Below the pieces are notes generated by a model. It saw only the letters and a program-made list of their open reading frames with translations, searched no databases and was not told the DNA's origin. Below are positions 8,997 through 20,471 of a stretch of DNA of 64,000 bases, piece after piece. Each line of letters starts with the position of its first letter. Position 1 is the first letter of the stretch. Source of the DNA: Acrasis kona (lineage: Eukaryota; Heterolobosea; Eutetramitea; Acrasida; Acrasidae); the NCBI GenBank assembly GCA_026419775.2, contig JAOPGA020001171.1, positions 1 to 64,000 on the forward strand, given 5' to 3'. Both the position numbers and the translations under genes were made by a program.

Positions 8997-11657
8997 ATGA
9001 TTAAACAGAAACACCCAATTCGACCTATCGCAAGAAACATGAAGATTACTATGAATAAGGAGAATGATAAAGTGAACCAAGATATCTATGATATAATGAT
9101 GGACAAGACCTTCGAGAGTGTTGAGATGTACGTACATCAACAAGCAGGCCCCTACTCTACTTTAGATCGCGAAAAACTCATCATCAAGGAACCCGATTCG
9201 TCTCGTGAGTACTTTCAATACCTGTTAGAAGTCGAGAAAATACCATTCAACAATTTATTGCCAAAATCCAACTCATACGGAAATACAATATTACATTGCT
9301 TGGGAGACGAAAACTACGATTCGTACTGGAAGTATTTGAGGTCCAATCCATCTTTATTAGAATCTGTTCGGTTTCCTACGCTGGATGACATTAAAAGGAA
9401 TGTTAAACATCATGATTATATCATTAGAGTGATTGATGACTACCTTAAAAAGTTGGCAATGTTTGAAGAAGAAATTTGTAAAAAATATTCATCTGTTATT
9501 GTTGGTCCCTCGTTGTTGAACTTAGCAGCTTCTGATTTTCGATCCGATAATCTTTTACTTGATTTGATCAATAAATGGGGAGTATCCCCAAGAGATAACA
9601 AGTATAATCCACTAAAGTTTGCATTGTTTAACCAAAATAACCACAGCGCTCTGTCAAGTTTGTTACGGCACGACCCTACTTTGTTGCGTTGGGGAAACCC
9701 AGATGGTACGATATCCGACCCAGATATTTATTCTTTTAATCCACTGCTTTATCTGCTGGAAAATCTGTCAAACAATTATTGGCATGGTGGTGACAAATTT
9801 CGTATCCTTCAAGAACATGGCTGTAGGTTTGATGAAATAATTGTTGACAAAAATTGTACTTTATTCGAATGTGTATGGGATCATCATTACCCTGCTTACT
9901 TGAGTACCGTTGTCAGGATATTTCCGGAATTTTCATGCATGCTTTTTAAGAAATTCAACTTTGACGTTGAACCGGTGATTGAAATGATAATGTCTAACCA
10001 ATATGAAATGTCACATCACATCGATTGTTTTCCGCTCAACTTCTTTGAAAATTGTAATAAATTTAAAACTGGTGACGGGGATACAATAATGCATCTTGTT
10101 GTTAGAAACAGCACAGATCAAGAAGGTGGATTATCCTTTCACGGTTTTGGCATAGTTAAATGCATGCTTTCAAATAATATCGACCTCCTCATCAAAAATA
10201 ATAAAGGAGAAACTCCGCTTGATATTCTTTTACAACACACAAAGTTGGATGAAATCATTGCACTTTTTTCCGATCTTGAATATTTTCCTTTGGACTATAA
10301 GTGTAGCGATGGTGAGACTATTTATGTGAAACTAGTAAAATCCAACAGTACTGCTCTCAAGTCTTTTAGGGAAGAAAAGTTATGTTCAAATGAAAAGTAT
10401 GATGGAAATATGAATATCTTACATATTGCAGCTGATGCAGCTGGTTCCAATATTCTTTCTTTTGAGTATTTGAGTGAATTATTTCCTCACTTGCTGTCAT
10501 TAGTTGATGACAAAGGAAGATCTCCGTTGTCCATTATAATGTCCAAAATGGTTAATTTAGAAGTCCCTTATAATATTGATTTCACAAACATTATCAACGA
10601 GAGCATATATAGTGATAGAGTGGTTATGCCTCTTGAAATATTGATACATAGTAGTCCAATCGATGCTCTACTAAAGTACTTGATGATTGCTGAAGCATCT
10701 ACATTGTCTCATGCGTTGTCTGATGGCAGGACTCTTCTTCATGCAGCAGCCATGGTCCACAACTCTAATAAAGTATGTAACACTCTAATCTCTTTAATGC
10801 AGAGTGATGAAGAGTGGTTAAATCAAAAATATCAAAATAAAAACGCCGCTGAACTTGCTCTTTTTAGTTTGGGAAATGTCAGCTTGTATAAATTTATTTC
10901 AAAGCGAATTCCTGCCATGTCATCGTCCACTGAGCACCAAATAGAATTATTAATTTCTGGTGGCCATTTTGTTTGTATTTTGCAGAATTATAAACCAGGC
11001 TTAGAAGAATATCCCGAAATATTGAGAGGCGCGATCTTGTCACAAGAGTTTAGTGGTGTAGAGTCTAAAGTAGTGACATTTATGAATAAAAATAAAAAAG
11101 AATTTGAAAAGCTGTTGTGGGAGCAAACTGACGCTCGAGATTCAACAGACCCTTGTATTTTCAATTTGGTGTGTTTGCATGGTCATATTAAAATGATCAA
11201 ATCTATACTCAAATGGTTTACTGGTGATATATTCAAAGTAGATAGCCACACTGGTAACAACTGCTTACACTACGTCACCACGAGTTCTTTTGAAGATAGG
11301 GGAGCTTTGTTGAAATTGTTTTCTTCTTGCAAGAACTTCAAGAAAGCTGTCAACCAACAAAATAATAATGGGGACACACCGATCCACCTAGCATGTGCAA
11401 AAAACGATATGGAGATGGCAAGTGTTCTCCAAATCAAATACGGATGTAACGTGAACATTAAAAACAATAAAAACCAACTACCTGAGGATCTCACCAGTGA
11501 GGATATTAATATGAAGGAAGAGTCCTCACTGAAAATACAGGAATCGAATAGTAAAAAGAGGAAATTAGATGATCTGGAGTCTGAACAAGATGTTGTCAAC
11601 ACATCAGCTGGTAAGAGAGCAAGATGGAGGGTTGTGAGATATGTATTCCCTAATTAA
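8997..11657 (+). CDS. Ankyrin-repeat protein
   Basis: An uninterrupted frame of about 886 residues from the first in-frame ATG at 8997. Later ATGs at about 9039 and 9051 are possible starts. Ankyrin repeat cores recur throughout: GNTILHCLG, GDTIMHLVV, NILHIAADA, GRTLLHAAA, GNNCLHYV and NGDTPIHLACAKND with the following NVNIKNN. Several other repeats are degenerate. The C-terminus is basic, with a likely nuclear signal (KKRKL and GKRARWR). Ankyrin stacks are protein-binding scaffolds and the partner is unknown. The location directly behind an F-box fragment invites the idea of an F-box/ankyrin pair, but nothing in the sequence joins them. Confidence 0.8.
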   Translation: MIKQKHPIRPIARNMKITMNKENDKVNQDIYDIMMDKTFESVEMYVHQQAGPYSTLDREKLIIKEPDSSREYFQYLLEVEKIPFNNLLPKSNSYGNTILHCLGDENYDSYWKYLRSNPSLLESVRFPTLDDIKRNVKHHDYIIRVIDDYLKKLAMFEEEICKKYSSVIVGPSLLNLAASDFRSDNLLLDLINKWGVSPRDNKYNPLKFALFNQNNHSALSSLLRHDPTLLRWGNPDGTISDPDIYSFNPLLYLLENLSNNYWHGGDKFRILQEHGCRFDEIIVDKNCTLFECVWDHHYPAYLSTVVRIFPEFSCMLFKKFNFDVEPVIEMIMSNQYEMSHHIDCFPLNFFENCNKFKTGDGDTIMHLVVRNSTDQEGGLSFHGFGIVKCMLSNNIDLLIKNNKGETPLDILLQHTKLDEIIALFSDLEYFPLDYKCSDGETIYVKLVKSNSTALKSFREEKLCSNEKYDGNMNILHIAADAAGSNILSFEYLSELFPHLLSLVDDKGRSPLSIIMSKMVNLEVPYNIDFTNIINESIYSDRVVMPLEILIHSSPIDALLKYLMIAEASTLSHALSDGRTLLHAAAMVHNSNKVCNTLISLMQSDEEWLNQKYQNKNAAELALFSLGNVSLYKFISKRIPAMSSSTEHQIELLISGGHFVCILQNYKPGLEEYPEILRGAILSQEFSGVESKVVTFMNKNKKEFEKLLWEQTDARDSTDPCIFNLVCLHGHIKMIKSILKWFTGDIFKVDSHTGNNCLHYVTTSSFEDRGALLKLFSSCKNFKKAVNQQNNNGDTPIHLACAKNDMEMASVLQIKYGCNVNIKNNKNQLPEDLTSEDINMKEESSLKIQESNSKKRKLDDLESEQDVVNTSAGKRARWRVVRYVFPN

Positions 11658-12368
11658 ATAATTTTCCATTACCGTTATTGTGCAAAATTTGTAGAACACA
11701 CCGCTCCATTGTTTTAAATATTTGGTCGTGGTTCGACAACAAAGAAATATGAAGGATGAGATTAGAGAAATTGGTCAATATCAAAATCAAAAGTTCAGCA
11801 ACGAGTAAAGCACGGTGGTAGTTGCGCCTAATAATTTAGAACAAAAAGAATATACCAAAAATTACTATGGATTAAGTGTGAACAACGATAGCTTTATACA
11901 TCCGAGGAGTAGAACGAGGTACGTAGACTTTTTTCGCCCTGCGGAGGAGCACTATGAAGAGATCGACCCAAATCATAACTGTAATGATGAGGGCCACAAA
12001 GATGCTATTTTCATCTAGTGGTTACATTATGAAGACGAATTTGGCTACATTGATCAAGAGGTGTTTGTGGAATTTAAAGTCAATAATTGTTTTTCCGGTA
12101 CAATTTACAGCCCGGTTCATTGACTGAACTGTGTCATTTTAATAATCAATTCGAAACGTCTGTAGATAGTCAAAAAGCATCATGCCGCAACGACCGTTTT
12201 TTGAGGAAATTGCGGTTGATACTAATATTATTATTGTAATAATTGTCGACATCCAGACTAAACATGGCAAGTGCGTGTATAGCCCGCAAAATTTTGTCCT
12301 ACTTCGGTAAGTACAATCTATGGACTATAAAAGCAAAAAGCTTTCCTAGCGATAAAATTATTAAAAAC
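11658..12368. other. Intergenic stretch with small unsupported ORFs
   Basis: About 700 bases before the GH42 gene. A short frame starts with an ATG at 11749 and an open stretch ends at 12018 (containing FIHPRSRTRYVDFFRPAEEHYEE). I tried to splice them through the GTAAAG at 11805 and the TTTAG at 11839, but the phases do not agree. The frame of the glycosidase is open back to 12243, yet its signal peptide begins at the ATG at 12369. No RNA gene was seen. Confidence 0.35.
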
Positions 12369-15300
12369 ATGAGACACATCTACATTGGTGTGCTGCTGAT
12401 CGCCTTTGCATCTGTAATCCAGGCTCAAACTACAATCAAGAATGGTTATTTTTATGATGAGGACAAGCAAAAGGTCTTTATACCCCACGGGATGGCTTAT
12501 CAGACATGGTTCGGCAACTATGGAAAGTGGGAAACAGCAGCACAGTTAGAGAGTGATATGAGACAAATGAAGGAATTGAACGTGAACTCTCTTCGTGTAG
12601 ATTTCATTTGGGGACTCATTGAAGGTCAAAGAGGACAGTATGACTTCTCAAAATATGACTTGTTAATTAGCATGGCACAGAAATATGACATAAAGCTATT
12701 TGTAAGTTTGGCTCACATTAGTATAATTCTTAAATTTACGTAGGCATTACTAAATGCACTTGGAATTCCTGGATGGGCCCCTGGTAGAGACTTGATTGGA
12801 AAAGAGGGCAACAACATTGATCCTGGTTGGATGTCAGTACGTCACCAAACAAATAAAATATAAACCAACCATTCTTTAGATGCATCCTCCTTCACCAGAC
12901 GTTGGTAAAGATGTCACACCAACAACAAGAATTTTCAAAGAAAGATGGGTATCAGATCAATTATCGTACGTTTGGCCGATTCATTGACTCAGTTAACGTT
13001 GTAGATTGGAAAACCCAGAAGCAAGAGAAGCAGTCGCTAAGTACTTTAGTGCAGTAGTTTCTCGTTACGCCAACAGCAAAGTAGTTTCTGGTTGGATTGT
13101 CGGAAACGAATATGGTTACTTGGTAAGTCCTGACACTGTAAAATTCTAACCAATAACAGGGATTATGGTCATTCAGACAAGAAGGTTATGATCCAACCAC
13201 TCAAGCAGCATTCCGCAAATGGTTATCCAAAACTTACTCCAACAACGTTGCATCGCTCAACAACATTTGGGGAACGTCTTTTGCCAGTTTTGATGCCGTA
13301 GATATGCCTATCGACTTTAGCCGCGATAGAGCAGATTGGGCTGACTTGATAAAGTTCAGAAAACAATCCACTTCTAATTTCATCGCTTACAGTGCCAAAG
13401 CCGTGAAATCTGCTGATCCCAAAGCTCTAGTATCCTACAGTAAATTAGGTTTAGTGTTCGGACCCGTCGACTGGATGTACAACGCAGAAGATGATATCTC
13501 CATCGTCAATGCATGTCGCGATGCAGGTGCTCCCTTAGACTTCTTCTCCATCAACAACTACGCATCTTCTGCTATTGGTGTAGAAATGAGATCGGGTCAA
13601 TGGGGCGTTGAATTAGTCAAGAGAACAGGTCTTCCGATTCTTATGACCGAATTAGGATGCACGAGTACCGATATTGAATTTTTGGACGAGAAACAAAACA
13701 AAGGATTTAGTCCAGACAGACAAGCCAATCTAATCGTAAATCAAGTCTTAGGAGCACTAATGACTGGTGCAATGGGTGTTCATGTCTTCACATGGGAAGC
13801 ACGAGACTACATAACCACCAGAGAATTTGGTTTTGGAATCGTCAATATGAATAGATCACCCAAAAATGCATACAAACACGTTGCCCGCGCTTATCAACTC
13901 GTATCTAATATTGAAAAGCTGGATTACACACTGCTTACACAAATGAAGAGAGATCAATTTGATTACTTAATATACTGGCCCAATCAAATCGACAGCATGT
14001 TTAACCGTTTCTTGGTGGAGCAAGGTAGTTTCCATGGAGTTTTGGAGAGAATAGGGCTCAAAGTAAAGTACATCAATGAAACACAGCTACGCTCTGGTCA
14101 ATTCAACAACGCAAAACTATTACTACTGCCTCTCAATCAGCGCATGCAGGATGGTGATTTGAAGTACATTCAAGACAACATGATCTCTAATGGTGTCAAT
14201 GTTATTGCCAGTGGTGTATTACCGGGTGAGAAGGACTACTATTTACGTCCACTAAGCGACTTCGCTAGCAACATGGAGACAACATTTGGTGTGTCACCAA
14301 AAACAATCGATTTATTCGACGGGAACGTAGTCAATTATTGCGCCTGCGAAATGAAACACAATGTGATTGAGTTAAGAGCCAAACAAGCCATTGCTCCACT
14401 CTATAGCGAAAACCAACTCTTGTATTCTGTTCCTTGGAAATACAGTTCGGTACAAGTGACCAGTGGTCAGGAACTATTCGACATGAGATTAATTGATGGG
14501 GATAATAGTCGCATACCAGCTGTTGTGGTGAAGAACCATCAAAAAGCCAAAGCGATGTTATTTACTTATACAATGGGAGAGGCATACATGACAATTGCCG
14601 ATCATTATTTCATGTTAAAGGCCCTATTGTTGAACACGCTGGGAATGAGCGTTAAAGTAGAACTATCTGGTAGCAGTAGCGTGACTCCCTTCTTTTATGA
14701 AACCAGTAATGGAAGAGCAATCATGATGCTGATGAATTGGGATGACTACAAGAAGACAACAGTGACAGTTACAGTTGGTTTTATGAAAGGCAAATCAATA
14801 AAGGATATGAGAAACGATCGTTCGCTTGTTACTGCCAATAGTGATGGTACGTTGACGGTTACATTGGACCAAAATGAAAGTAAACTATATGTAATTGGAG
14901 AGGATGTATATCCTTCAGTGGGCATCGATGCTGTCAAAACATCTACTTATTTGATACCATCTGGTAATAGCGTGCCAATCACCGTCAATTATGATACCCA
15001 GAATAAAGGTGATTGTGATGTTACAATAGAATTAAGGGAGCGTACCTCTAACAGGGTGTTTTCTAGAGCGATTAAGAGCGTGCGTGGTCAGGGATCTGTT
15101 GCGATTCAATTAGCTATCAACACTTTCTCTTTATCAGACAATGACTACAAGTCAACCAGCGAACAAGCACAATATTATTATGTTGCAAGCATTAGTAATG
15201 GAAAGGAGAAATCAGAATTAGAAGTACTCGTAGAGTTTTTAAAGACAACCACCACACTTCCAAAGCAATTGACAGTTGGCCAACCAGTTGAAGTTGGTGC

Positions 15301-16351
15301 ATCATGGAACTACTTACCTTCATTCCGCTTCAATTCATTCCGAGGCCTCGTCATGATTTACAAGTCATCAAAAACAATTGCTGTAGATCCTTCACATGCA
15401 CAGAAAGTTGAAGCCATGGCGAATATGTTGAAGAGTATTGGATACCAACAAACTCTCGATATGAATGCGTGGGATTCAATGAATAACGAAAAGGCCCCTT
15501 GGTTCTGGATTGGATCCGACGACAAACCTACATTCGACGGTATGACTCCTACAACGTTAGATTTCTTGCAGAGAAGAATAAAGACGTTGATATTACCTGG
15601 TGTGAGCGTCATGAATAATGATGAGTTGACCAATATCCAAAATTGGTTGAATACTCCAGATTCTTATAATGTGTTGATCACTACAGAAAGAATAGAAGCT
15701 TTGTCTAGCGTATTTGGTGTCAAATCTGATTTGGCAGGATCCACTCAGGCAGACTCTATTATCATTACAAATTCTACTAGTCCGTTGTTTACTTTCACTG
15801 GGACAAACTCGCTTGCAATTTCCAAAAATGGTAAATTAGCTGGTAACTCATGGGCGAATGTAGATGGAGGCAGTGCATTAGGTAAATTTGGCAACATTCC
15901 AGTGCTAATTGCTAATCGTAATGGCTTGGGATCTACTTTTGCTTTCAATTTTGATGTTACCCAATTCAGCAGTGACGCTACTGTTAAGAATCTATTGATG
16001 GGTCTTGATGGCTACATGACTCAAAGTCCTTTCTTATATAGACTTCGAGTGGAGGCTAGATGTGGTAACACTGTATCTGGATTTAGTGACACTCCTGTTA
16101 ATGGTTCTTTTGTTCCTGCTTATCGTGCAGGAGGAGCCACTGTTACTATATCACCAACCTCAAGCTGTGACAAGCCTGTATTCAAGGCATATTTGTATCC
16201 TTATAATTCCGAACCTTCATCGCCTTTAGCGCTATTCTCTAGTGATTCCGTAGTGAGAATTGCTGTTAATTCTCCAAACTCGTCAGTCGTGATACAAGGT
16301 AGTATTGCTCTGACAATTGCTCTGGTTCTTGTTCTAAGCTTCTTTTTGTAA
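12369..16351 (+). CDS. Secreted GH42-type beta-galactosidase-like glycoside hydrolase
   Basis: Five exons: 12369-12701, 12744-12836, 12880-12965, 13005-13122 and 13160-16351. The four introns are 37-43 bases, GT-AG, and all phases agree, giving about 1273 residues. It starts with a signal peptide (MRHIYIGVLLIAFASVIQAQ), which is why I chose the ATG at 12369 rather than upstream codons. The TIM barrel carries GNEYG (general acid/base Glu) followed by the 'AAFRKWLSKTY...LNNIWGTSF' segment typical of GH42. LMTELGC gives a likely nucleophile Glu. A Rossmann-like domain around residues 480-560 resembles the GH42 trimerisation domain. A long beta-rich C-terminal part ends in a hydrophobic tail, so the enzyme is probably membrane- or GPI-anchored. 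Predicted action: release of galactosyl residues from ingested or surface glycans. The exact substrate is unknown. Confidence 0.8.
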
Positions 16352-16490
16352 TTTTTCAATAAAATAGATTAATATGCAATAACTGATTGATTTAATGCAG
16401 CACCATAACGGAAAGCATCGCACTTATTGGATGTACAAGACCAAAATCACCACGTAATCCACACACCAACATTTACAAAAACAAACAAAT

Positions 16491-18806
16491 TTATTTGGGA
16501 TAATACAAATCACCTAAAACATGACCCACATCATACACATTCGCTACATCCTTCACCAACTCATCAACAGTCTTTGATTTCAACGCCCTGCTCAATCCCT
16601 TATCATCTCCCTTGTAATGTTGATACAAGTTTCCAGCCATCACCTGAGTCACAACAAATCGATTCAACGGATTCGACACATTACTCAATTCCTCCATGGC
16701 TCCATAATCAGGTAACACAAACACATCCTCTCCCTCCTCACTCGCAGCTTGTTTATCAGCACAGTACTTTTCAAAAGAAACATAGTCTCTTCTATAAACA
16801 TCCAAGTCGTATTTAGAGAGCACCACCCTGCTCAATAAATGCAAAGGTGTTTCCAGAATAGGGTCCTCGTTAATTGCCTGAGTCACATAATCATTCGGAA
16901 TGCTCATGTGAGTTCCTCTTTGCTTAGCAAAGCTCTTGATGAAATCAACTCTGTGACAGTAACGATCGGCTATGCCATTTAATATACTCTCCATGATCAC
17001 ATCCGGTTGTACTTTGTTTTGAATGTGATAGAATGTAGATAAGAAGGATCGAGTTAGTAATCGAAGTTCGCCAACGCTCAACACGGTGGGTAACCCTAAT
17101 AAATTATCATCGAATGTGAAGCTCATGACTGCTTTGATTGGTTGTTGTTGTGAAGAAGAGGATGAAGATAGCGAGAATGAATTGGTGACTGTTGGTTTGT
17201 TGGGCGATGATTTGTGATAAAACAAATCCAAATAAACATCCCCCACTACTGTACCTTGTTCCATCACTTTGATGTTTTTCCAACTTAGGGGACCTTCTTC
17301 GCCCCTCTTTGATGGTTGAAGAGTGTATCCGAATAATTGATTGGCCATGGTGGAAATACCTTCCAGGCATCTACTGATGGGAAAGAAATCCTTTACGCGT
17401 TGTTGATCAAAGGTCACGGTTCCGCTCAATTTGCATTGATTAGCATAGTAACGCAAATCGTGTTGCAACAGGGTGCTGTTGTTTGGATCGGATGGACCTG
17501 GCGAACCCAATTCAACTTTCATTGCATTCTCAAAAGTACATTTTCTGAATAATGCATTGGAGTACCTTTGTTTTTTGAGACTGAGCATTTGTGTGAGCTG
17601 CGATTTGAGTGGTGATTTCAATTTTAAGCTGAGGTTATCCAACACGCCGTCCACATTTTCTAATTTCAAATCACCTGCCAATACGTGTGCAAAGTGTTCC
17701 TTGTCGAATGCTTGCTTGGCCAATTTGTTACCTTGCTTGATGACGTCCTTCATGATGTTATCGAACGCGTTGCTGTTCCATGCCTTTTCGACTGGTTCCA
17801 ATACTTGTTTGCGAACTCTCTCGTTGGTGACGTGAGTCAAAATGACGTTCGACGATCGGTTCAAATCAACGGTGACGTATTTCTTCTTCTTTACTGCTGT
17901 TCTCGGTAGGATTTGATTATCTCTTGGCGGTAATTCGAACAACAGACTGGGTGGATCTATTTTTAATGTTTTTTGTGATTCTACGTAGGTCGACTTGACT
18001 TCGTACGAGTGATTGAAATCACCTGAGGCATTCTTGTTGGTTGCCATGGCGTCCATGATTGAAAATTTGTTGTTGGATAATCCGAGTTGACCGAATTGGG
18101 AGTCGTGTAGATGACGTACGAAGGTTGCGTCTGTTGATTCGCGTGCTGATTGGGCAGCATTGGTCCATGATGGATCGGCGTGTAGATTTACGATGCTGGC
18201 CGTGACTCCACGTACTTGTTGGAGGTTGTCGTTTAATTTATCGAAAAGTTCATTTTCATCTCCATCTTGAATTTTAGCAATGATGGCATCATTGTCTAAT
18301 CTCTTGTCCGCGGCCCATTTTTGAAGACCTTCGGGCGTTCTGAACTCTGGTTCGCCAAAGATACCTGACTCCAAGTTGAAATCAATGTTGCGATGTGTGT
18401 TGATGAAATCACGGAATAGATCGGGTTGGTTTTCCTTGGTGTGACGGAGTTTAATGTGCCTGGTTACTTGTTAATGCATTATAAAGGTGATCGCTACTTA
18501 CTTTCTCTTGACCAAATTGATTTCTGGTTGATGCGGTATGGTATTGCTGGAGAATCCTGTAGATTTGCCCTTTTTCCTTCTCTCCTCATCCTTTTCGTAT
18601 TTTTTCATTCTGGCTTCGGCAGCTTTTGCGGCTTGCTTCTCTTCCATTTGAAGTTTATTTTGTTTTGCTTGCTCTTTTTTTTGATGTTGGAGCTTCTTAT
18701 AAGAAACAACTTTTTCTTTTTTGGCATAACTGTGAGTTGTAGTTGCATCAAATACGAAAGGATAAGACTTGATGGATTGTCCTCTCCTAAGGGCAATTCT
18801 CATCAT
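16491..18806 (-). CDS. M3 peptidase homologue (mitochondrial intermediate peptidase-like) lacking HEXXH
   Basis: Two exons, 18806-18502 and 18459-16491, with a 42-base intron and a product of about 757 residues. The N-terminus is basic with few acidic residues (MMRIALRRGQSIKSYPF), compatible with a mitochondrial presequence, and is followed by a Lys-rich helix. The stretch GIFGEPEFRTPEGLQKWA at the exon junction and the helical body follow the mitochondrial intermediate peptidase (MIPEP/Oct1) pattern. Where the family has 'E-x-x-T-L-F-H-E-F-G-H', this protein reads GELRLLTRSFLSTF: the two zinc-binding His and the catalytic Glu are replaced. The downstream segment MESILNGIADRY still aligns with the 'ETPSQ..E.W' helix. 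It is therefore probably a pseudopeptidase with a structural or inhibitory role in mitochondria. It is convergent with the GH42 gene. Confidence 0.75.
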
Positions 18807-18862
18807 GTTTTGTGTGAAAATATAGTTACAATCAACTAAGAAAGAGATGCTTTATTCACACT

Positions 18863-19704
18863 TTAGAGGATGGAGCAGGTGGCTTTGATTCTCCTCCTAG
18901 TCACTCCATACAATGAGGTTCGTATCGCTTCGTTAAATACTTCTTTAACGCCAACATTATGAAGAGCGCTACACTCCATATATTTGACAGCACCAATTTC
19001 CTTCTTCAAAAGTTCGCCTTGTGCAGGAGTTATTGGGGCGTGGCCTTTAGATAGTAACATTTCGGTAATTTCTGGGTCATTTCCCAAATCCTTCTTCGTT
19101 CCAATCAAGAGGATGGGTACATGTTCTCCAGAGAACTGCCTAATTTCCCCTATCCACTTTTTCGTCACATTTTCAAAAGATGATGGCGCTATAATAGAGA
19201 AGCACAACAGAAAAACATTTGTTCCAGGGTAGCTGAGTGGTCGAAGTCGGTCATAATCTACAAACATTAAAGCAATGAACGAAAATAATAAAAACCTTCT
19301 TGTCCTGTTTTGTTAGTCAGCAGAGAAGTAATGATTAATAAAATTACCTGCAGTGTCCCATAAGCCTAAATTAACTGATTTGCCTTCAACTATTACACTA
19401 GTGGAATAGTTTTCAAAAACTGTTGGTATATATTCCTCAGGGAATGTATTATTAGCATACACGTGTAATATACATGTTTTGCCTACTCTATTAAAGGTTG
19501 AAGGTGAAAATACTTACCGACAGCACCATCCCCTACAACAACACACTACAATTCAATGGTTAATATAAAAGTATTGATGATTATACTAACTTTAACTGAT
19601 TTTGGCCTCTCAATCCTTGGTACTGGTGTGGATGGTGTTGCAGGTGTGTTTGGACCGCTGACACCTAGTGAGGGAGTATTTGGAGAATTAGGTGTTGCAC
19701 TCAT
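18863..19704 (-). CDS. Rho/Rac-family small GTPase with N-terminal extension
   Basis: Five exons: 19704-19591, 19545-19518, 19482-19348, 19304-19296 and 19257-18863, giving 226 residues. The G domain starts at [13 protein letters not shown] (P-loop). It continues with [10 protein letters not shown] (switch I), [21 protein letters not shown] (switch II), LIGTKKDLG (TKxD) and ECSAL, and ends in the prenylation box CSIL. All are intact, so it should be an active membrane-anchored Rho GTPase controlling actin. Two oddities stand out. A 34-residue extension rich in Ser, Thr and Pro precedes the G domain, with repeats such as [10 protein letters not shown] 9-base internal exon encodes the centre of GQED and is followed by an intron with a weak GTTTTT donor. 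Confidence 0.9.
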
Positions 19705-20084
19705 TTTATTTTTCTATTAAACTTTTTTTGAATGAACAGTTTTACTATTATACATCAGCCAAAACACATTATCCAAAAGGAACATTCTAAAACAGGCGAT
19801 CAAACACGAAAATAAGAATAACAATTTTGTAATAGGATTCGTCCTGTCATAGATGTTCTATTTTTGTCAAGGAGTGTTGTTCGCATAAAGTCCAACAAGC
19901 TTTGCCTAATACTGGATAATATATTTAATTCATAACGATTATCAGTAACATAACGAACACAGTGTTGGTATACAAGGTTATTTATTTTTTTGCATTGGTG
20001 ACGCCTGCAATCATTACTGACGGCAATCACCGTGATAAAGATATATGTCTTAGTAGGGGTATTTAAAGTTAGAGAGCCCATGTT
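19705..20084. other. Gap without a supported gene
   Basis: Upstream region of the Rho GTPase and 3' end of the next minus-strand gene. A 93-codon minus-strand frame (20081-19800) starts with an ATG but has no motif and odd composition, so I do not call it a gene. Confidence 0.4.
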
Positions 20085-20471
20085 TTATCTAAAGTCAAAC
20101 TTGAAGCTCATGTGGTCCTCTGGTTTAGAGTCAATGTTCTTGTTCCTTTTGGTCTTTCCTTTAAATATTAATTCCCTTTTCCTCTTCTTTGATGTGGTCT
20201 GCTGTTGTTTGGTAATGAAAAATTCTTCATTCACGCTCGGTATTGTTGTGTCGTATACTTCGAACAATGGTTGGTTGTCGAAGATGAAATCATCCAATGA
20301 TATCTCTGGCAGGTAGCCGACTTGAAAATCCAAAGGCTCGAAAAGTGAGGCCTGATTGTGACAATGGTGGGAATTACTAATATTGTGTAGTGATTCCTCA
20401 ATCAGGGCTTGTTCTCTTGCAAGACCCAACAACGTGAGGTCCTCTAGCGACTCTTCTTTTATGTACCACAT
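20085..20471 (-). CDS. Hypothetical protein with basic nuclear-type signal
   Basis: A 128-residue frame from an ATG at 20471. The first two thirds are acidic and hydrophobic (LDDFIFDNQPLFEVYD) and the C-terminal third is strongly basic (SKKRKRELIFKGKTKRNK). The His/Asn-rich NSHHCHNQ in the middle could be low complexity. The composition suits a small nuclear regulator with an acidic patch, but no family is recognised. Confidence 0.45.
   Translation of the reverse strand: MWYIKEESLEDLTLLGLAREQALIEESLHNISNSHHCHNQASLFEPLDFQVGYLPEISLDDFIFDNQPLFEVYDTTIPSVNEEFFITKQQQTTSKKRKRELIFKGKTKRNKNIDSKPEDHMSFKFDFR

Noticed and set aside
11749-12018. Two-exon small gene
   Set aside because: The GTAAAG...TTTAG intron has the right length, but the phases do not match and the joined frame loses the coding-like part.
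19800-20081. 93-codon minus-strand frame
   Set aside because: No motif, no splice partner, and its sequence looks like intergenic DNA despite an ATG.
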